From assembly GCA_902604785.1 (NCBI GenBank), contig CACLAC010000002.1, positions 56,071-120,070 on the forward strand: 64,000 bases of DNA, given 5' to 3'. The notes under the pieces are model-generated. The model saw only the letters and a program-made list of their open reading frames with translations, was not told where the DNA came from and did no database searches. The stretch is from an uncultured Pelagibacteraceae bacterium (GTDB lineage Bacteria > Pseudomonadota > Alphaproteobacteria > Pelagibacterales > Pelagibacteraceae). The translations under genes were made by a program, and so were the position numbers. This document shows, one piece after another, positions 38,155 through 47,550 of this stretch; position 1 is the first letter of the stretch, and each line of letters starts with the position of its first letter.

Positions 38155-39345
38155 ATGAAAAATATCTCAAATCAGGACATAACATTTAAAGATAAAAAAG
38201 TTTTACTTAGAGTTGACTTAAATGTTCCAATGAAAAATGGATCTATAACTGAGTTATCTAGAATTGAAAAAATAATACCTACTATAAAGTTACTACTAGA
38301 AAAGAAAGCAAAAATAATTATTTTATCTCATATTGGTAGACCAAAAGGAAAATTTATTGAAGGAATGTCCTTAAGGCCTATTTCAAAAAAATTAGAGACT
38401 TTATTGAGTGAAAAAATTTTATTTTACGAAAATATCATTAACGAAAACACTCTATCCGAAGTAAATAAAATCCAAAGTGGTTCTATAATAATGTTAGAAA
38501 ATATTCGCTTTAACGAAGGAGAGGAAAAAAATGATGTTAATTTTTCAAAAAATTTATCTAAATTGGGTGATATATATGTTAATGATGCTTTTTCATGCTC
38601 TCACAGATCTCATGCTTCTGTTGAGGGAGTAACAAAATTTATTCCTTCTTATTTTGGATTACAAATTTCACAAGAAATAGATGCATTGAAAAAAATAACT
38701 TCTGAAATAAAAAAACCAGTTACTCTTATTATTGGGGGATCCAAAATTTCTACAAAAATAAATATTATAAATAATTTAGTAAAAAAATTTAACAATATAG
38801 TTATTGTTGGAGGTATGGCTAATACAATGCTTAAACACACTGGTTCAAAAGTTGGAAAATCAATATGCGAAGATAATTGCGAGTTCTTAATAAAAGAAAT
38901 TCTGGATGTTTCAAAAAAATATAATTGTACAATTACATGTCCCGTCGATGTAGTTGTCTCACAAAACATTGAAGGGCATGGAAAAAATAAAAATATTAAT
39001 CAAATAAATGAAGATGAAATGATATTGGATATTGGTCCAAATACAATTAATAATATTAAAGAAATAATTAATGAATCAAATACAGTTCTATGGAATGGGC
39101 CAGCGGGTTATTTTGAAAATCCAAATTTTCAAAATGGTACTAGGGAAATAATGCATGCTATTTCAAATAAAACGATCAATGATAATATTTTTTCTGTAGC
39201 AGGAGGAGGTGAAACTGTTGCAGCAATAAATAAATTTAAAAAGTTAGACTCATTTACATTTGTTTCAACTGCTGGTGGAGCTTTTTTAGAATATCTTGAA
39301 GGGAAAAGTTTACCTGGTATAAAAGCAATAAATAAAAATGTCTGA
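38155..39345 (+). CDS. pgk: Phosphoglycerate kinase
   Basis: KVLLRVDLNVPMKNGSI, ILSHIGRPKGK, NDAFSCSHRSHASVEG, SVAGGGETVAAI. Confidence 0.97.
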   Translation: MKNISNQDITFKDKKVLLRVDLNVPMKNGSITELSRIEKIIPTIKLLLEKKAKIIILSHIGRPKGKFIEGMSLRPISKKLETLLSEKILFYENIINENTLSEVNKIQSGSIIMLENIRFNEGEEKNDVNFSKNLSKLGDIYVNDAFSCSHRSHASVEGVTKFIPSYFGLQISQEIDALKKITSEIKKPVTLIIGGSKISTKINIINNLVKKFNNIVIVGGMANTMLKHTGSKVGKSICEDNCEFLIKEILDVSKKYNCTITCPVDVVVSQNIEGHGKNKNINQINEDEMILDIGPNTINNIKEIINESNTVLWNGPAGYFENPNFQNGTREIMHAISNKTINDNIFSVAGGGETVAAINKFKKLDSFTFVSTAGGAFLEYLEGKSLPGIKAINKNV

Positions 39346-40348
39346 ATTAAATACTATAGCATTAAAAATTATTGGAAACGGAAAAGGAATTCTTGCAGCT
39401 GATGAGAGCACAGCAACAATGACCAAAAGACTTGAAAACGTTCAAGTAGAGTCTAGTCCTGAAAACAGATTATTGTTTAGAGAAACTCTTTTTTCATCAG
39501 AAAGCATGAATGACTGTATAGGTGGTGTAATACTTTACGATGAGACAATAAAACAATCTAGTAATTCAGGAAAAAAAGTTCCAGAATTAATTTCAAACTC
39601 AAGTTCTGTACCTGGAATAAAAGTTGATACTGGAGCAAAAGTTTTAGCTAACTCAAAAGAAGAAAAGATTACTGAAGGACTGGATGGTTTAAGAGAAAGA
39701 CTAAAAGAATATTATAAACTTGGGGCTAGATTTACAAAATGGAGAGGAGTTTATATAATCTCAGATAAATACCCTAGCAAATTATCGATCAAATCAAATG
39801 CACATGCTCTTGCTAGATATTCTGCTCTTGCTCAAGAATGTGGAATGGTACCAATAGTTGAGCCTGAAGTACTAATGGATGGAAATCATTCAGCTGAAGT
39901 GTGTTATAATAAAACATCAGAAGTAATTAAAAATTGTTTTGAAGAACTTGAATTAAATAAAGTAGATTTAAAAGCAGTAATATTAAAACCCAATATGATA
40001 CTGCCAGGATCCAATTCAGATAAAAAAATTTCAAATGAAGAAATAGCAAAACTTACTTTGAAATGTTTAAAAGATAGTGTTCCTTCAGAAGTTCCAGGAA
40101 TTGCATTTTTGTCTGGAGGTCAGACCGATATTGAAGCTACAGATAATTTAAATCAAATTAACATCCATAATAATACAAATTTTATAATGACATTTTCTTA
40201 TGGAAGAGCACTTCAACAAAGTGCTTTGAAGTTTTGGTCTAAAGATATAAAGAATATTAAAGGCACACAGAATATATTTAATCATAGAGCTAATATGTGT
40301 CGTCTTGCAGCTCAAGGTAATTGGTCAAAAGAGCTTGAGAATAAATAA
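39338..40348 (+). CDS. Fructose-bisphosphate aldolase, class I
   Basis: GKGILAADESTATMTKRL, VILKPNMILPGSNSDKK (Schiff-base Lys region), FLSGGQTDIEATDNLNQIN. Confidence 0.95.
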   Translation: MSELNTIALKIIGNGKGILAADESTATMTKRLENVQVESSPENRLLFRETLFSSESMNDCIGGVILYDETIKQSSNSGKKVPELISNSSSVPGIKVDTGAKVLANSKEEKITEGLDGLRERLKEYYKLGARFTKWRGVYIISDKYPSKLSIKSNAHALARYSALAQECGMVPIVEPEVLMDGNHSAEVCYNKTSEVIKNCFEELELNKVDLKAVILKPNMILPGSNSDKKISNEEIAKLTLKCLKDSVPSEVPGIAFLSGGQTDIEATDNLNQINIHNNTNFIMTFSYGRALQQSALKFWSKDIKNIKGTQNIFNHRANMCRLAAQGNWSKELENK

Positions 40349-40952
40349 AAAAAAATTTATTTACTTAATTTCTCCAAATAAAATTTCAAATCTTGATTTT
40401 TACAATGATCTTTGCACAGTATTGAAAACCAAAAAAATAAGTTTTTTTCAGTTAAGATTAAAAAATACAGCAAATAAAAAAAAGCTTTTAATTGGAAAAA
40501 AAATAAAAAAGATTTGTAAAAAGTACAATGTTAATTTTATAATTAATGACGATCCTATTTTGGCAAGAAAATTGAATGCAGATGGTTGTCATCTAGGACA
40601 AAAAGATATGAAAATTAACGAAGCTAGAAAAATTCTAAAAAATAAAATAATAGGAATTACATGTCATAACTCAACGAAATTAGCCAAAATAGCAATTAGC
40701 AATAAAGCAGATTATTTAGCAATTGGAGCTTTTCATGCCTCAAAAACAAAAAAAATTACATATAAAGCAAAAATTAATACTCTTCATTCAATAAAAAAAA
40801 TATCAAAAATACCTATAGTGGCAATTGGAGGAATAAATTCAAATAATTACAAAAAACTTCTATTGAATAATGCAAACTTTTTAGCTATCTCAAGTTACAT
40901 TTGGAATAATAAAAAATATAAACCATCAGAGGCTATAAGAAAAATAAAATGA
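40335..40952 (+). CDS. thiE: Thiamine-phosphate synthase
   Basis: NFIINDDPILARKLNADGCHLGQKDM, IVAIGGINSNNYKKLL; TTG start at 40335 preferred over the track start at 40305, which overlaps fba further. Confidence 0.9.
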   Translation: MRINKKKFIYLISPNKISNLDFYNDLCTVLKTKKISFFQLRLKNTANKKKLLIGKKIKKICKKYNVNFIINDDPILARKLNADGCHLGQKDMKINEARKILKNKIIGITCHNSTKLAKIAISNKADYLAIGAFHASKTKKITYKAKINTLHSIKKISKIPIVAIGGINSNNYKKLLLNNANFLAISSYIWNNKKYKPSEAIRKIK

Positions 40953-41509
40953 AGATTAATGCGACTGAAATAAGAGTGGGAATGATTATAGAATACAAAA
41001 ATGATCTTTGGGAAGTTTTAAAAACTCAGCATGTTAAACCTGGAAAAGGAGGAGCGTTCGCCCAAATAGAAATGAAAAGTATAAACAAAAATACAAAACT
41101 TAATGAAAGATTTAGATCTAGTGAAACTGTAGAAAAAGCAAATATAGAGGAAACTAAATTCAATTATTTGTATAGTGATGATGCAGACTATTATTTTATG
41201 AATCCAAAAAATTTTGATCAGATAAGTATAAAAAAAAATGTTGTTGGTGAAAAAGGAAGAATGTTAACAGAAAACTTGGAAGTGAGTATTAATTTTTATG
41301 ATGAAAACCCCTTATCTGTTAACTTACCAAATCAAATAAGTTCTAAAGTTAAAACCACTGATGTGGCATTAAAAGGCCAGACTGTTTCCTCTTCCTACAA
41401 GCCTGCTACTTTAGAAAATGGAATAAACATCCAAGTTCCTCCGTTTATTGAAGTTGGAGATGATATAATTGTTGATACTAGAACAATTGAATATGTGAAA
41501 AAAATTTAA
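40949..41509 (+). CDS. efp: Elongation factor P
   Basis: VLKTQHVKPGKGGAFAQIEMKSI; VPPFIEVGDDIIVDTRTIEYVKK. Confidence 0.96.
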   Translation: MKINATEIRVGMIIEYKNDLWEVLKTQHVKPGKGGAFAQIEMKSINKNTKLNERFRSSETVEKANIEETKFNYLYSDDADYYFMNPKNFDQISIKKNVVGEKGRMLTENLEVSINFYDENPLSVNLPNQISSKVKTTDVALKGQTVSSSYKPATLENGINIQVPPFIEVGDDIIVDTRTIEYVKKI

Positions 41510-41513
41510 TTTA

Positions 41514-42254
41514 ATGAATTCTATTTCGCCAATCTTAAATGTTATGATTAAAGCTTGTGAAAAAGCTTCTAAAGTAATTATTAGAGATTTTGGAGAAGTT
41601 GAAAATCTTCAAGTAAAAAAAAAAGGACCAAAAGATTTTGTAACCAAAACGGATAAAAGAGTTGAAAAAATTTTAATTGAAGAGTTAGAAAAAAGTAAAA
41701 AAAGTTACTCATTTATTACTGAAGAATCTGGGATAATAAAAAAATCAGATCTAGATAATTTTTGGATTATAGATCCCATAGATGGAACTACAAATTTCTT
41801 ACATGGTATACCTCACTTTGCAATATCTGTAGCGCTAAAAAGTAAAAACGAAATTATAGCTGGAATAATTTTTGATCCGATAAAAAACGAAATTTTTTAT
41901 GCTGAAAAAAATGCGGGTTCATTTTTTAACAACCGTAGAATTAGAGTATCTAAAAAAATTGAGTTAGAAGATTGTTTATTTGCAACAAATCACGAAGGTG
42001 CAATTCTATCAAAACTTAATCTAAGGTTTACTGGCTGTGCGGCCTTAGATTTGGCTTATGTTGCTAGTGGAAGATTTGATGGATATTTTCATAATAAAAT
42101 TAATATTTGGGATGTTGCCGCAGGTGTTTTAATTATTAAAGAGGCTGGAGGAAAAGTTAACGATATTAATGAATTTGATATAAATAATATAAATATTAGA
42201 GCATCAAATAACAATATCCATAATAAAATGCTTGAAAATTTGAAGAACTTTTAA
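41514..42254 (+). CDS. suhB: Inositol-1-monophosphatase family protein
   Basis: [58 protein letters not shown]. Confidence 0.95.
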   Translation: MNSISPILNVMIKACEKASKVIIRDFGEVENLQVKKKGPKDFVTKTDKRVEKILIEELEKSKKSYSFITEESGIIKKSDLDNFWIIDPIDGTTNFLHGIPHFAISVALKSKNEIIAGIIFDPIKNEIFYAEKNAGSFFNNRRIRVSKKIELEDCLFATNHEGAILSKLNLRFTGCAALDLAYVASGRFDGYFHNKINIWDVAAGVLIIKEAGGKVNDINEFDINNINIRASNNNIHNKMLENLKNF

Positions 42255-42289
42255 TTGTTTTTGTAAGATCATTTGCTATAAGACCCGCT

Positions 42290-42520
42290 ATGAAAAAAAA
42301 CTTACATCCAGATTATCATTTAATAAAAGTTGAAATGACTGATGGTACTCAATTTGAAACTTATTCTACATGGGGTTCCAAAGGAGAAGTTTTAAAGCTT
42401 GAAATTGATCCAAAATCACATGCTGCCTGGACTGGTGGAAAACAAAAAATTCTTGATAAAGGAAGAATAAGTAAATTTAATAAAAAATTCCAAAATTTTA
42501 GATCTGAGAAAAACAATTAA
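42290..42520 (+). CDS. rpmE: Ribosomal protein bL31 (Cys-free form)
   Basis: [49 protein letters not shown]. Confidence 0.93.
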   Translation: MKKNLHPDYHLIKVEMTDGTQFETYSTWGSKGEVLKLEIDPKSHAAWTGGKQKILDKGRISKFNKKFQNFRSEKNN

Positions 42521-43089
42521 TGTCTAATGCACCTTTGATGCCAATGGCAACAGCTGTATGGCTTGTAGAAAATACTACTTTAACATTCAAACAAATTTCT
42601 GATTTTTGCAAATTGCATGAAGTTGAAATTCAAGGAATAGCTGATGGAGAAGTTGCAAAAGGTATAGTTGGCTACAATCCAATAATTGCAGGCCAATTAA
42701 CAAGGGAAGAAATTAAACTATCTTCTGATGATAAAGATAGACCATTAAATTTAAATACAAATGAAGTAGAGATTGAAAATTCTGAAAAAAAAATAAAAAA
42801 ATATATTCCACTCTCAAAACGCCAAGATAAACCTGACTCTGCTCTTTGGCTAATTAAACAGCACCCAATACTAAAAGACTCTCAAATAGCAAAGTTGGTT
42901 AGCATAACAAAAAATTCAGTAACAGCCATAAGAAGTAAAAGCTATTGGAACTTTAATAATCTAAATGCAAAAGACCCTGTAGCAATGGGTTTATTTACAC
43001 AAAAAGATCTTATTGAGGCAATAGAAAAGGCTGAAAGAAGAATCAAAAGAGAAAAAAAAGATAAAGAAAAAGCAAAACTATCAAAATAA
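42520..43089 (+). CDS. DUF1013 / TrcR-like cell-cycle transcriptional regulator
   Basis: [46 protein letters not shown] matches the alphaproteobacterial DUF1013 family. Confidence 0.85.
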   Translation: MSNAPLMPMATAVWLVENTTLTFKQISDFCKLHEVEIQGIADGEVAKGIVGYNPIIAGQLTREEIKLSSDDKDRPLNLNTNEVEIENSEKKIKKYIPLSKRQDKPDSALWLIKQHPILKDSQIAKLVSITKNSVTAIRSKSYWNFNNLNAKDPVAMGLFTQKDLIEAIEKAERRIKREKKDKEKAKLSK

Positions 43090-43145
43090 TTTAATATGAA
43101 AAATTATAGACAAATAATTTTTAAAATGATATCTAAACACATTTT

Positions 43146-43352
43146 TTGGGGGTAGTTATTAAAATAGAAGTTAAAGATAATAATGTTGAACAGGCGTTAA
43201 GAGTTTTAAAAAGAAAACTGCAGCGTGATGGTTTTTTTAAGATTATAAAACTTAAAAATACTTATGAAAAACCATCTGAAAAGAAAAAAAGAATTCTTCA
43301 AGAAAACATTAAAAGAGTAAAAAAACTTAACAAGCTCAAAAATAGGATTTAA
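43146..43352 (+). CDS. rpsU: Ribosomal protein bS21
   Basis: VKDNNVEQALRVLKRKLQRDGFFKIIKLKNTYEKPSEKKKR. No ATG at the N-terminus; TTG (43146) is the only conventional start. Confidence 0.9.
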   Translation: MGVVIKIEVKDNNVEQALRVLKRKLQRDGFFKIIKLKNTYEKPSEKKKRILQENIKRVKKLNKLKNRI

Positions 43353-43356
43353 TTAT

Positions 43357-43433
43357 CGCGGGGTGGAGCAGCCTGGTAGCTCGCAAGGCTCATAACCTTG
43401 AGGTCGGCGGTTCAAATCCGTCCCCCGCAACCA
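43357..43433 (+). tRNA. Initiator tRNA-fMet (CAU)
   Basis: CGCGGGGTGGAGCAGCCTGGTAGCTCGCAAGGCTCATAACCTTGAGGTCGGCGGTTCAAATCCGTCCCCCGCAACCA; C1xA72 mismatch is diagnostic of the initiator. Confidence 0.96.
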
Positions 43434-43436
43434 AAA

Positions 43437-45272
43437 TCAATCTAGCTCAAAATTTGACTTATAATCTTTTTTTAATTGAATATTTTGTTTTTTCTTTTCT
43501 AAATAGCAATTTCCTATAACTAACTTATCAAGCTCAGTTCCCATAAAACAATTAAAAGCATCTATAGGAGTATTCACAATGGGCTCACCTCTTACATTAA
43601 AAGAAGTATTAACTAAGATTGGACATCCTGTTAATTTTTTAAATTTGCTAATTAATTTAAAATATCTTGGATTTGTTTCTATATTAACTGTTTGAATTCT
43701 TGCTGAATAATCTACGTGAGTAACTGCAGGTATATCAGATCTTTTTATATTTAGTTTATCTATTCCAAACAATTTTTCTTGCTCTTGAGTCATCTTAAAG
43801 CACTTATCTTTATTTACTTCTGCAACAATTAACATGTAAGGACTTTCTGAACTTATGTTAAACCACTCACTTATATCTTCTTTTAATATTGAAGGAGCAA
43901 ATGGCCTAAAGCTTTCTCTATACTTAACTTTCAAATTCAGATTTTTTTGCATTTCTGGAGAACGTGGATCACCTAAAATAGATCTTCCCCCTAATGCTCT
44001 GGGGCCAAATTCCATTCTTCCTTGAAACCATCCTATGGCTTCCCCGTTAGACAAATCTTTTGCAGTTTTTTCTAATAATTCATCTTCACTTATTATATCA
44101 AAAATTGCTCCTGCATTGGTCAATTCATCTGCAATTTCATTTTGGTTATATTCTGGGCCCAGATAAGAACCGTTCATACTATCATTTAAATTTATTTTTC
44201 TTGGGTTATTTTGCTCAATATACCAAAGAGCCAAAGCAGCTCCCAAAGAACCACCTGCATCACCAGCTGCTGGCTGTATCCAAATATTTTTAAAAATTTT
44301 TTCCTTTAATATTTTTCCATTTGCAACACAATTAAGTGCAACACCGCCTGCTAGACATAAATTTTCTAAATTATATTCTTTTTTTAATGATCTAGCTAAT
44401 TTAATCATAATTTCTTCTGTAACTTTTTGTATTGATGCAGCAATATCCATATGAAATTGAGTAAGTTTTTCTTTTTTCGGATTTCTTCTCTTTTCACCAA
44501 ACAAATTATCAAATTTGTTATTTGTCATTTTAAGACCAGTTGCATACTCAAAGAAATTTTGATCAAGCCTAAAAGTACCATCATCTTTTATATCAATTAA
44601 TTTATATATCTTATCAACAAACACCGCTTTACCATATGGTGCCAATCCCATTAGTTTATATTCACCACTATTTACTTTAAAACCCGTGTAATAAGTAAAG
44701 GCTGAGTAAAGCAAGCCTAAAGAATGTGGAAAATGAATTTCTTTTTTTATATCAAGTTTGTTGTTTTTTCCAATCGCAACTGTAGTAGTAGCCCACTCTC
44801 CTACGCCATCTGCAGTTAAAACTATAGCTTCTTCAAAAGGAGATGGAAAAAAAGCACTAGCAGCATGACTAAGGTGATGTTCTGAAAAAAACATTTTTTC
44901 TTGATCTATGAATTTTTGGTCTTGCTCTTTAAATCTACTAAATAATAATTTTTTTTGAAATAATTTTTCTTTAAGCCAAATAGGCATTGCTTTTGCAAAT
45001 GATTTAAATCCTTTAGGAGCAAAACCAACATAAGTTTCTAACAATCTCTCAAATTTTAAAAAAGGTTTTTCAAAAAAAATTATATGATCAACATCACTAA
45101 GATTTAATTTTGCATATTTTAGAACAAATTTTATTGCATTAGTTGGATAACTTGAGTCGTGTTTTATTCTAGTAAAACGTTCCTCTTGTGCTGCAGCAAT
45201 TATCTTACCATCAATTAAAAGTGTGGCCGCACTGTCATGATAAAAAGCGGATATTCCTAATATAGATTTCAC
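43437..45272 (-). CDS. NodU/CmcH-family O-carbamoyltransferase (SxtI-like)
   Basis: ILGISAFYHDSAATLLIDGKIIAAAQEERFTRIKHD, EHHLSHAASAFFPSPFEEA, LCLAGGVALNCVANGKI, FGPRALGGRSILGDPR; GTG start. Confidence 0.95.
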   Translation of the reverse strand: MKSILGISAFYHDSAATLLIDGKIIAAAQEERFTRIKHDSSYPTNAIKFVLKYAKLNLSDVDHIIFFEKPFLKFERLLETYVGFAPKGFKSFAKAMPIWLKEKLFQKKLLFSRFKEQDQKFIDQEKMFFSEHHLSHAASAFFPSPFEEAIVLTADGVGEWATTTVAIGKNNKLDIKKEIHFPHSLGLLYSAFTYYTGFKVNSGEYKLMGLAPYGKAVFVDKIYKLIDIKDDGTFRLDQNFFEYATGLKMTNNKFDNLFGEKRRNPKKEKLTQFHMDIAASIQKVTEEIMIKLARSLKKEYNLENLCLAGGVALNCVANGKILKEKIFKNIWIQPAAGDAGGSLGAALALWYIEQNNPRKINLNDSMNGSYLGPEYNQNEIADELTNAGAIFDIISEDELLEKTAKDLSNGEAIGWFQGRMEFGPRALGGRSILGDPRSPEMQKNLNLKVKYRESFRPFAPSILKEDISEWFNISSESPYMLIVAEVNKDKCFKMTQEQEKLFGIDKLNIKRSDIPAVTHVDYSARIQTVNIETNPRYFKLISKFKKLTGCPILVNTSFNVRGEPIVNTPIDAFNCFMGTELDKLVIGNCYLEKKKQNIQLKKDYKSNFELD

Positions 45273-45421
45273 TAAAAAATTGTATATATAAATGGTGCAA
45301 CTGCTGAGCCCTGGCTAAGAACAATTAATCCTCCAAAAATGACTAGGACTATAATGATCGGCAAAAGCCAATATTTCTTTCTTTCTCTTAAAAACTGCCA
45401 AAATTCTTTTATAAAACTCAT
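45272..45421 (-). CDS. DUF5989/SxtK-like small membrane protein (49 aa, not in the ORF track)
   Basis: Read manually: MSFIKEFWQFLRERKKYWLLPIIIVLVIFGGLIVLSQGSAVAPFIYTIF; stop overlaps carbamoyltransferase GTG start (TAGTG). Confidence 0.88.
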   Translation of the reverse strand: MSFIKEFWQFLRERKKYWLLPIIIVLVIFGGLIVLSQGSAVAPFIYTIF

Positions 45422-45423
45422 AA

Positions 45424-45813
45424 CTAAAATTGATTTTTCATTTTACTTTTTGGTCCTGTTTTTTCAATCCAATATGTATTTTTTTTACTCTTTTTTAGAT
45501 TTAAAATATCTTTATTAAATATTTTCAGCAATATTGAAATGGGAGTTACTACTAAAAAAAATATTATGCTCATCACAATAGGAGAAATAAAACTTCCAAG
45601 AAACAATCCAAATTTAAACCAAATTAAATTAAGAGGTTTAAGTAACTTCGAATTAATTATTCCTAAAATTAAAAAAATTATAGATGTAGAAAAAAACCAT
45701 AAGTTTATATTTTCTCCATTTTTTAACGGCCATAATGAAATTATAAAAAAAAATATGAAAAAAACTATACCAAAACTTCTATTTGATCCTAATTTAATAT
45801 TTGAATTTTTCAT
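45424..45813 (-). CDS. SxtJ-like membrane protein
   Basis: 129 aa with about three hydrophobic segments, C-terminal KKSKKNTYWIEKTGPKSKMKNQF; 2 bp upstream of the DUF5989 ORF. Confidence 0.78.
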   Translation of the reverse strand: MKNSNIKLGSNRSFGIVFFIFFFIISLWPLKNGENINLWFFSTSIIFLILGIINSKLLKPLNLIWFKFGLFLGSFISPIVMSIIFFLVVTPISILLKIFNKDILNLKKSKKNTYWIEKTGPKSKMKNQF

Positions 45814-45840
45814 ACAAATTGTTTTTAATTTTTAAATTCA

Positions 45841-47238
45841 TTATAAGCTTTTTATAATATCTTCGGTCATTTTTTTTGCATCTGCAAATAGCATTAAAGT
45901 ATTATCTCTATAAAAAAGATCATTATCTATGCCAGCATAACCTGGGGATAAACTTCTTTTAACAAACAATACAGATTTACTTTTTTCTACATCTAAAACT
46001 GGCATACCATAAATAGGACTTTGAGGATCAGATTTTGCAACTGGATTTGTTACATCGTTAGCCCCAATAACATATGCTACATCGCAATTTGCAAAATCAT
46101 TATTTATCTCTTCTAATTCAAATACTTCATCATAAGGGACGTTCGCTTCAGCCAATAATACATTCATATGTCCTGGCATTCTTCCTGCAACAGGATGAAT
46201 GGCATATGTAACTTTCACTCCATTTTTTTTTAATGCATCAACCATTTCACGAAGTGCATGCTGGGCCTGAGCAACTGCCATTCCATAGCCTGGTACAATT
46301 ATTACTGATGATGCATTTTTCATTAAAAAAGCAGCATCATCTGCATTTCCATTTTTTACAGGTTTTTGTTCTTTAGATCCACTTGAAGAACTTTGGTCTG
46401 TAGCGCCCCAACCACCAAGTATAACATTAAAGAAAGAACGATTCATGCCTTTACACATTATATAAGATAAAATTGCACCTGAAGATCCAACCAAAGCTCC
46501 AGTGATTATCAAAGCTGTATTCTCTAAAGTAAATCCAATACCTGCAGCTGCCCAACCTGAATAGGAATTCAACATAGAAATTACTACTGGCATATCTGCT
46601 CCACCAATAGGAATGATTAACAAAATACCTAACAAGAATGAAATTGCAATTATCGCCCAAAACCAAGTATTAACTTGAGTTTTACACAAATAAAATATTA
46701 AACTTATTAAAATTATACCCAAAATTAAATTTAAATAATGTTGTCCTACAAAAGTAATAGGAGAACCAGACATTATTCCTCTTAATTTTAAAAATGCTAT
46801 AACCGAACCAGTAAAGGTTATGGCTCCAATTGAAGCTCCCAAGGACATTTCAATTAAACTTGCTATTTTAATATTTCCAGGAAAACCTAAGTTAAATGCT
46901 TCGGGATTAAGAAAAGCAGATATTGCAACAAATACTGCTGCTAGTCCAACTAAACTATGGAATCCCGCAACAAGTTCTGGCATTGCTGTCATAGGTATTT
47001 TAAATGCTATAAATGCCCCTATTAGACCACCTATAAGTAATAAAACTACTAGATAAACAAAACCTGTAGAAAAATTTCCTACTGAAATTATTGTTACACC
47101 AATCGCTATTGTCATACCAATAATTCCAAACAAATTTCCTCGTCTTGATGTTTCAGGAGATGAAAGACCTCTAAGTGCTAAAATAAATAACACTCCAGAT
47201 ATAAGATAAAATATTGCTAATAAGTTTGCTGAAATCAT
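45841..47238 (-). CDS. pntB: NAD(P) transhydrogenase beta subunit
   Basis: VIIVPGYGMAVAQAQHALREMVDALKKNGVKVTYAIHPVAGRMPGHMNVLLAEANVPYDEVFELEEIN. Confidence 0.97.
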   Translation of the reverse strand: MISANLLAIFYLISGVLFILALRGLSSPETSRRGNLFGIIGMTIAIGVTIISVGNFSTGFVYLVVLLLIGGLIGAFIAFKIPMTAMPELVAGFHSLVGLAAVFVAISAFLNPEAFNLGFPGNIKIASLIEMSLGASIGAITFTGSVIAFLKLRGIMSGSPITFVGQHYLNLILGIILISLIFYLCKTQVNTWFWAIIAISFLLGILLIIPIGGADMPVVISMLNSYSGWAAAGIGFTLENTALIITGALVGSSGAILSYIMCKGMNRSFFNVILGGWGATDQSSSSGSKEQKPVKNGNADDAAFLMKNASSVIIVPGYGMAVAQAQHALREMVDALKKNGVKVTYAIHPVAGRMPGHMNVLLAEANVPYDEVFELEEINNDFANCDVAYVIGANDVTNPVAKSDPQSPIYGMPVLDVEKSKSVLFVKRSLSPGYAGIDNDLFYRDNTLMLFADAKKMTEDIIKSL

Positions 47239-47546
47239 TTTTTATCTTTTTTCTTCTTCTTGTACATCGCCAACATTCTTTGGGTCACTAAAAATCCACC
47301 AAAAATATTTACTGCCGCTAAAACTATTGCTAAAAATCCAAAAATGTTTGCTGTATCAAGAATATTTAAATCTTCCCCAGATAAACCTGCTATTATTGCA
47401 CCAACGATAATTACTGATGAAATTGCATTTGTAACCGACATTAAAGGAGTATGTAATGAAGGAGTAACACTCCACACTACATAATAGCCAATAAATATAG
47501 AAAGGATAAAAATACTTAATCTAAATATAAAAGGATCAATTTCCAT
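47235..47546 (-). CDS. NAD(P) transhydrogenase alpha subunit, TM domain
   Basis: YYVVWSVTPSLHTPLMSVTNAISSVIIVGA. Confidence 0.94.
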   Translation of the reverse strand: MEIDPFIFRLSIFILSIFIGYYVVWSVTPSLHTPLMSVTNAISSVIIVGAIIAGLSGEDLNILDTANIFGFLAIVLAAVNIFGGFLVTQRMLAMYKKKKKDKK

Positions 47547-47550
47547 AAAG

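Noticed and set aside
43437-45813. Saxitoxin biosynthesis
   Set aside because: Only the carbamoyltransferase-associated trio is present; no sxtA polyketide-like or other core toxin genes in the window.
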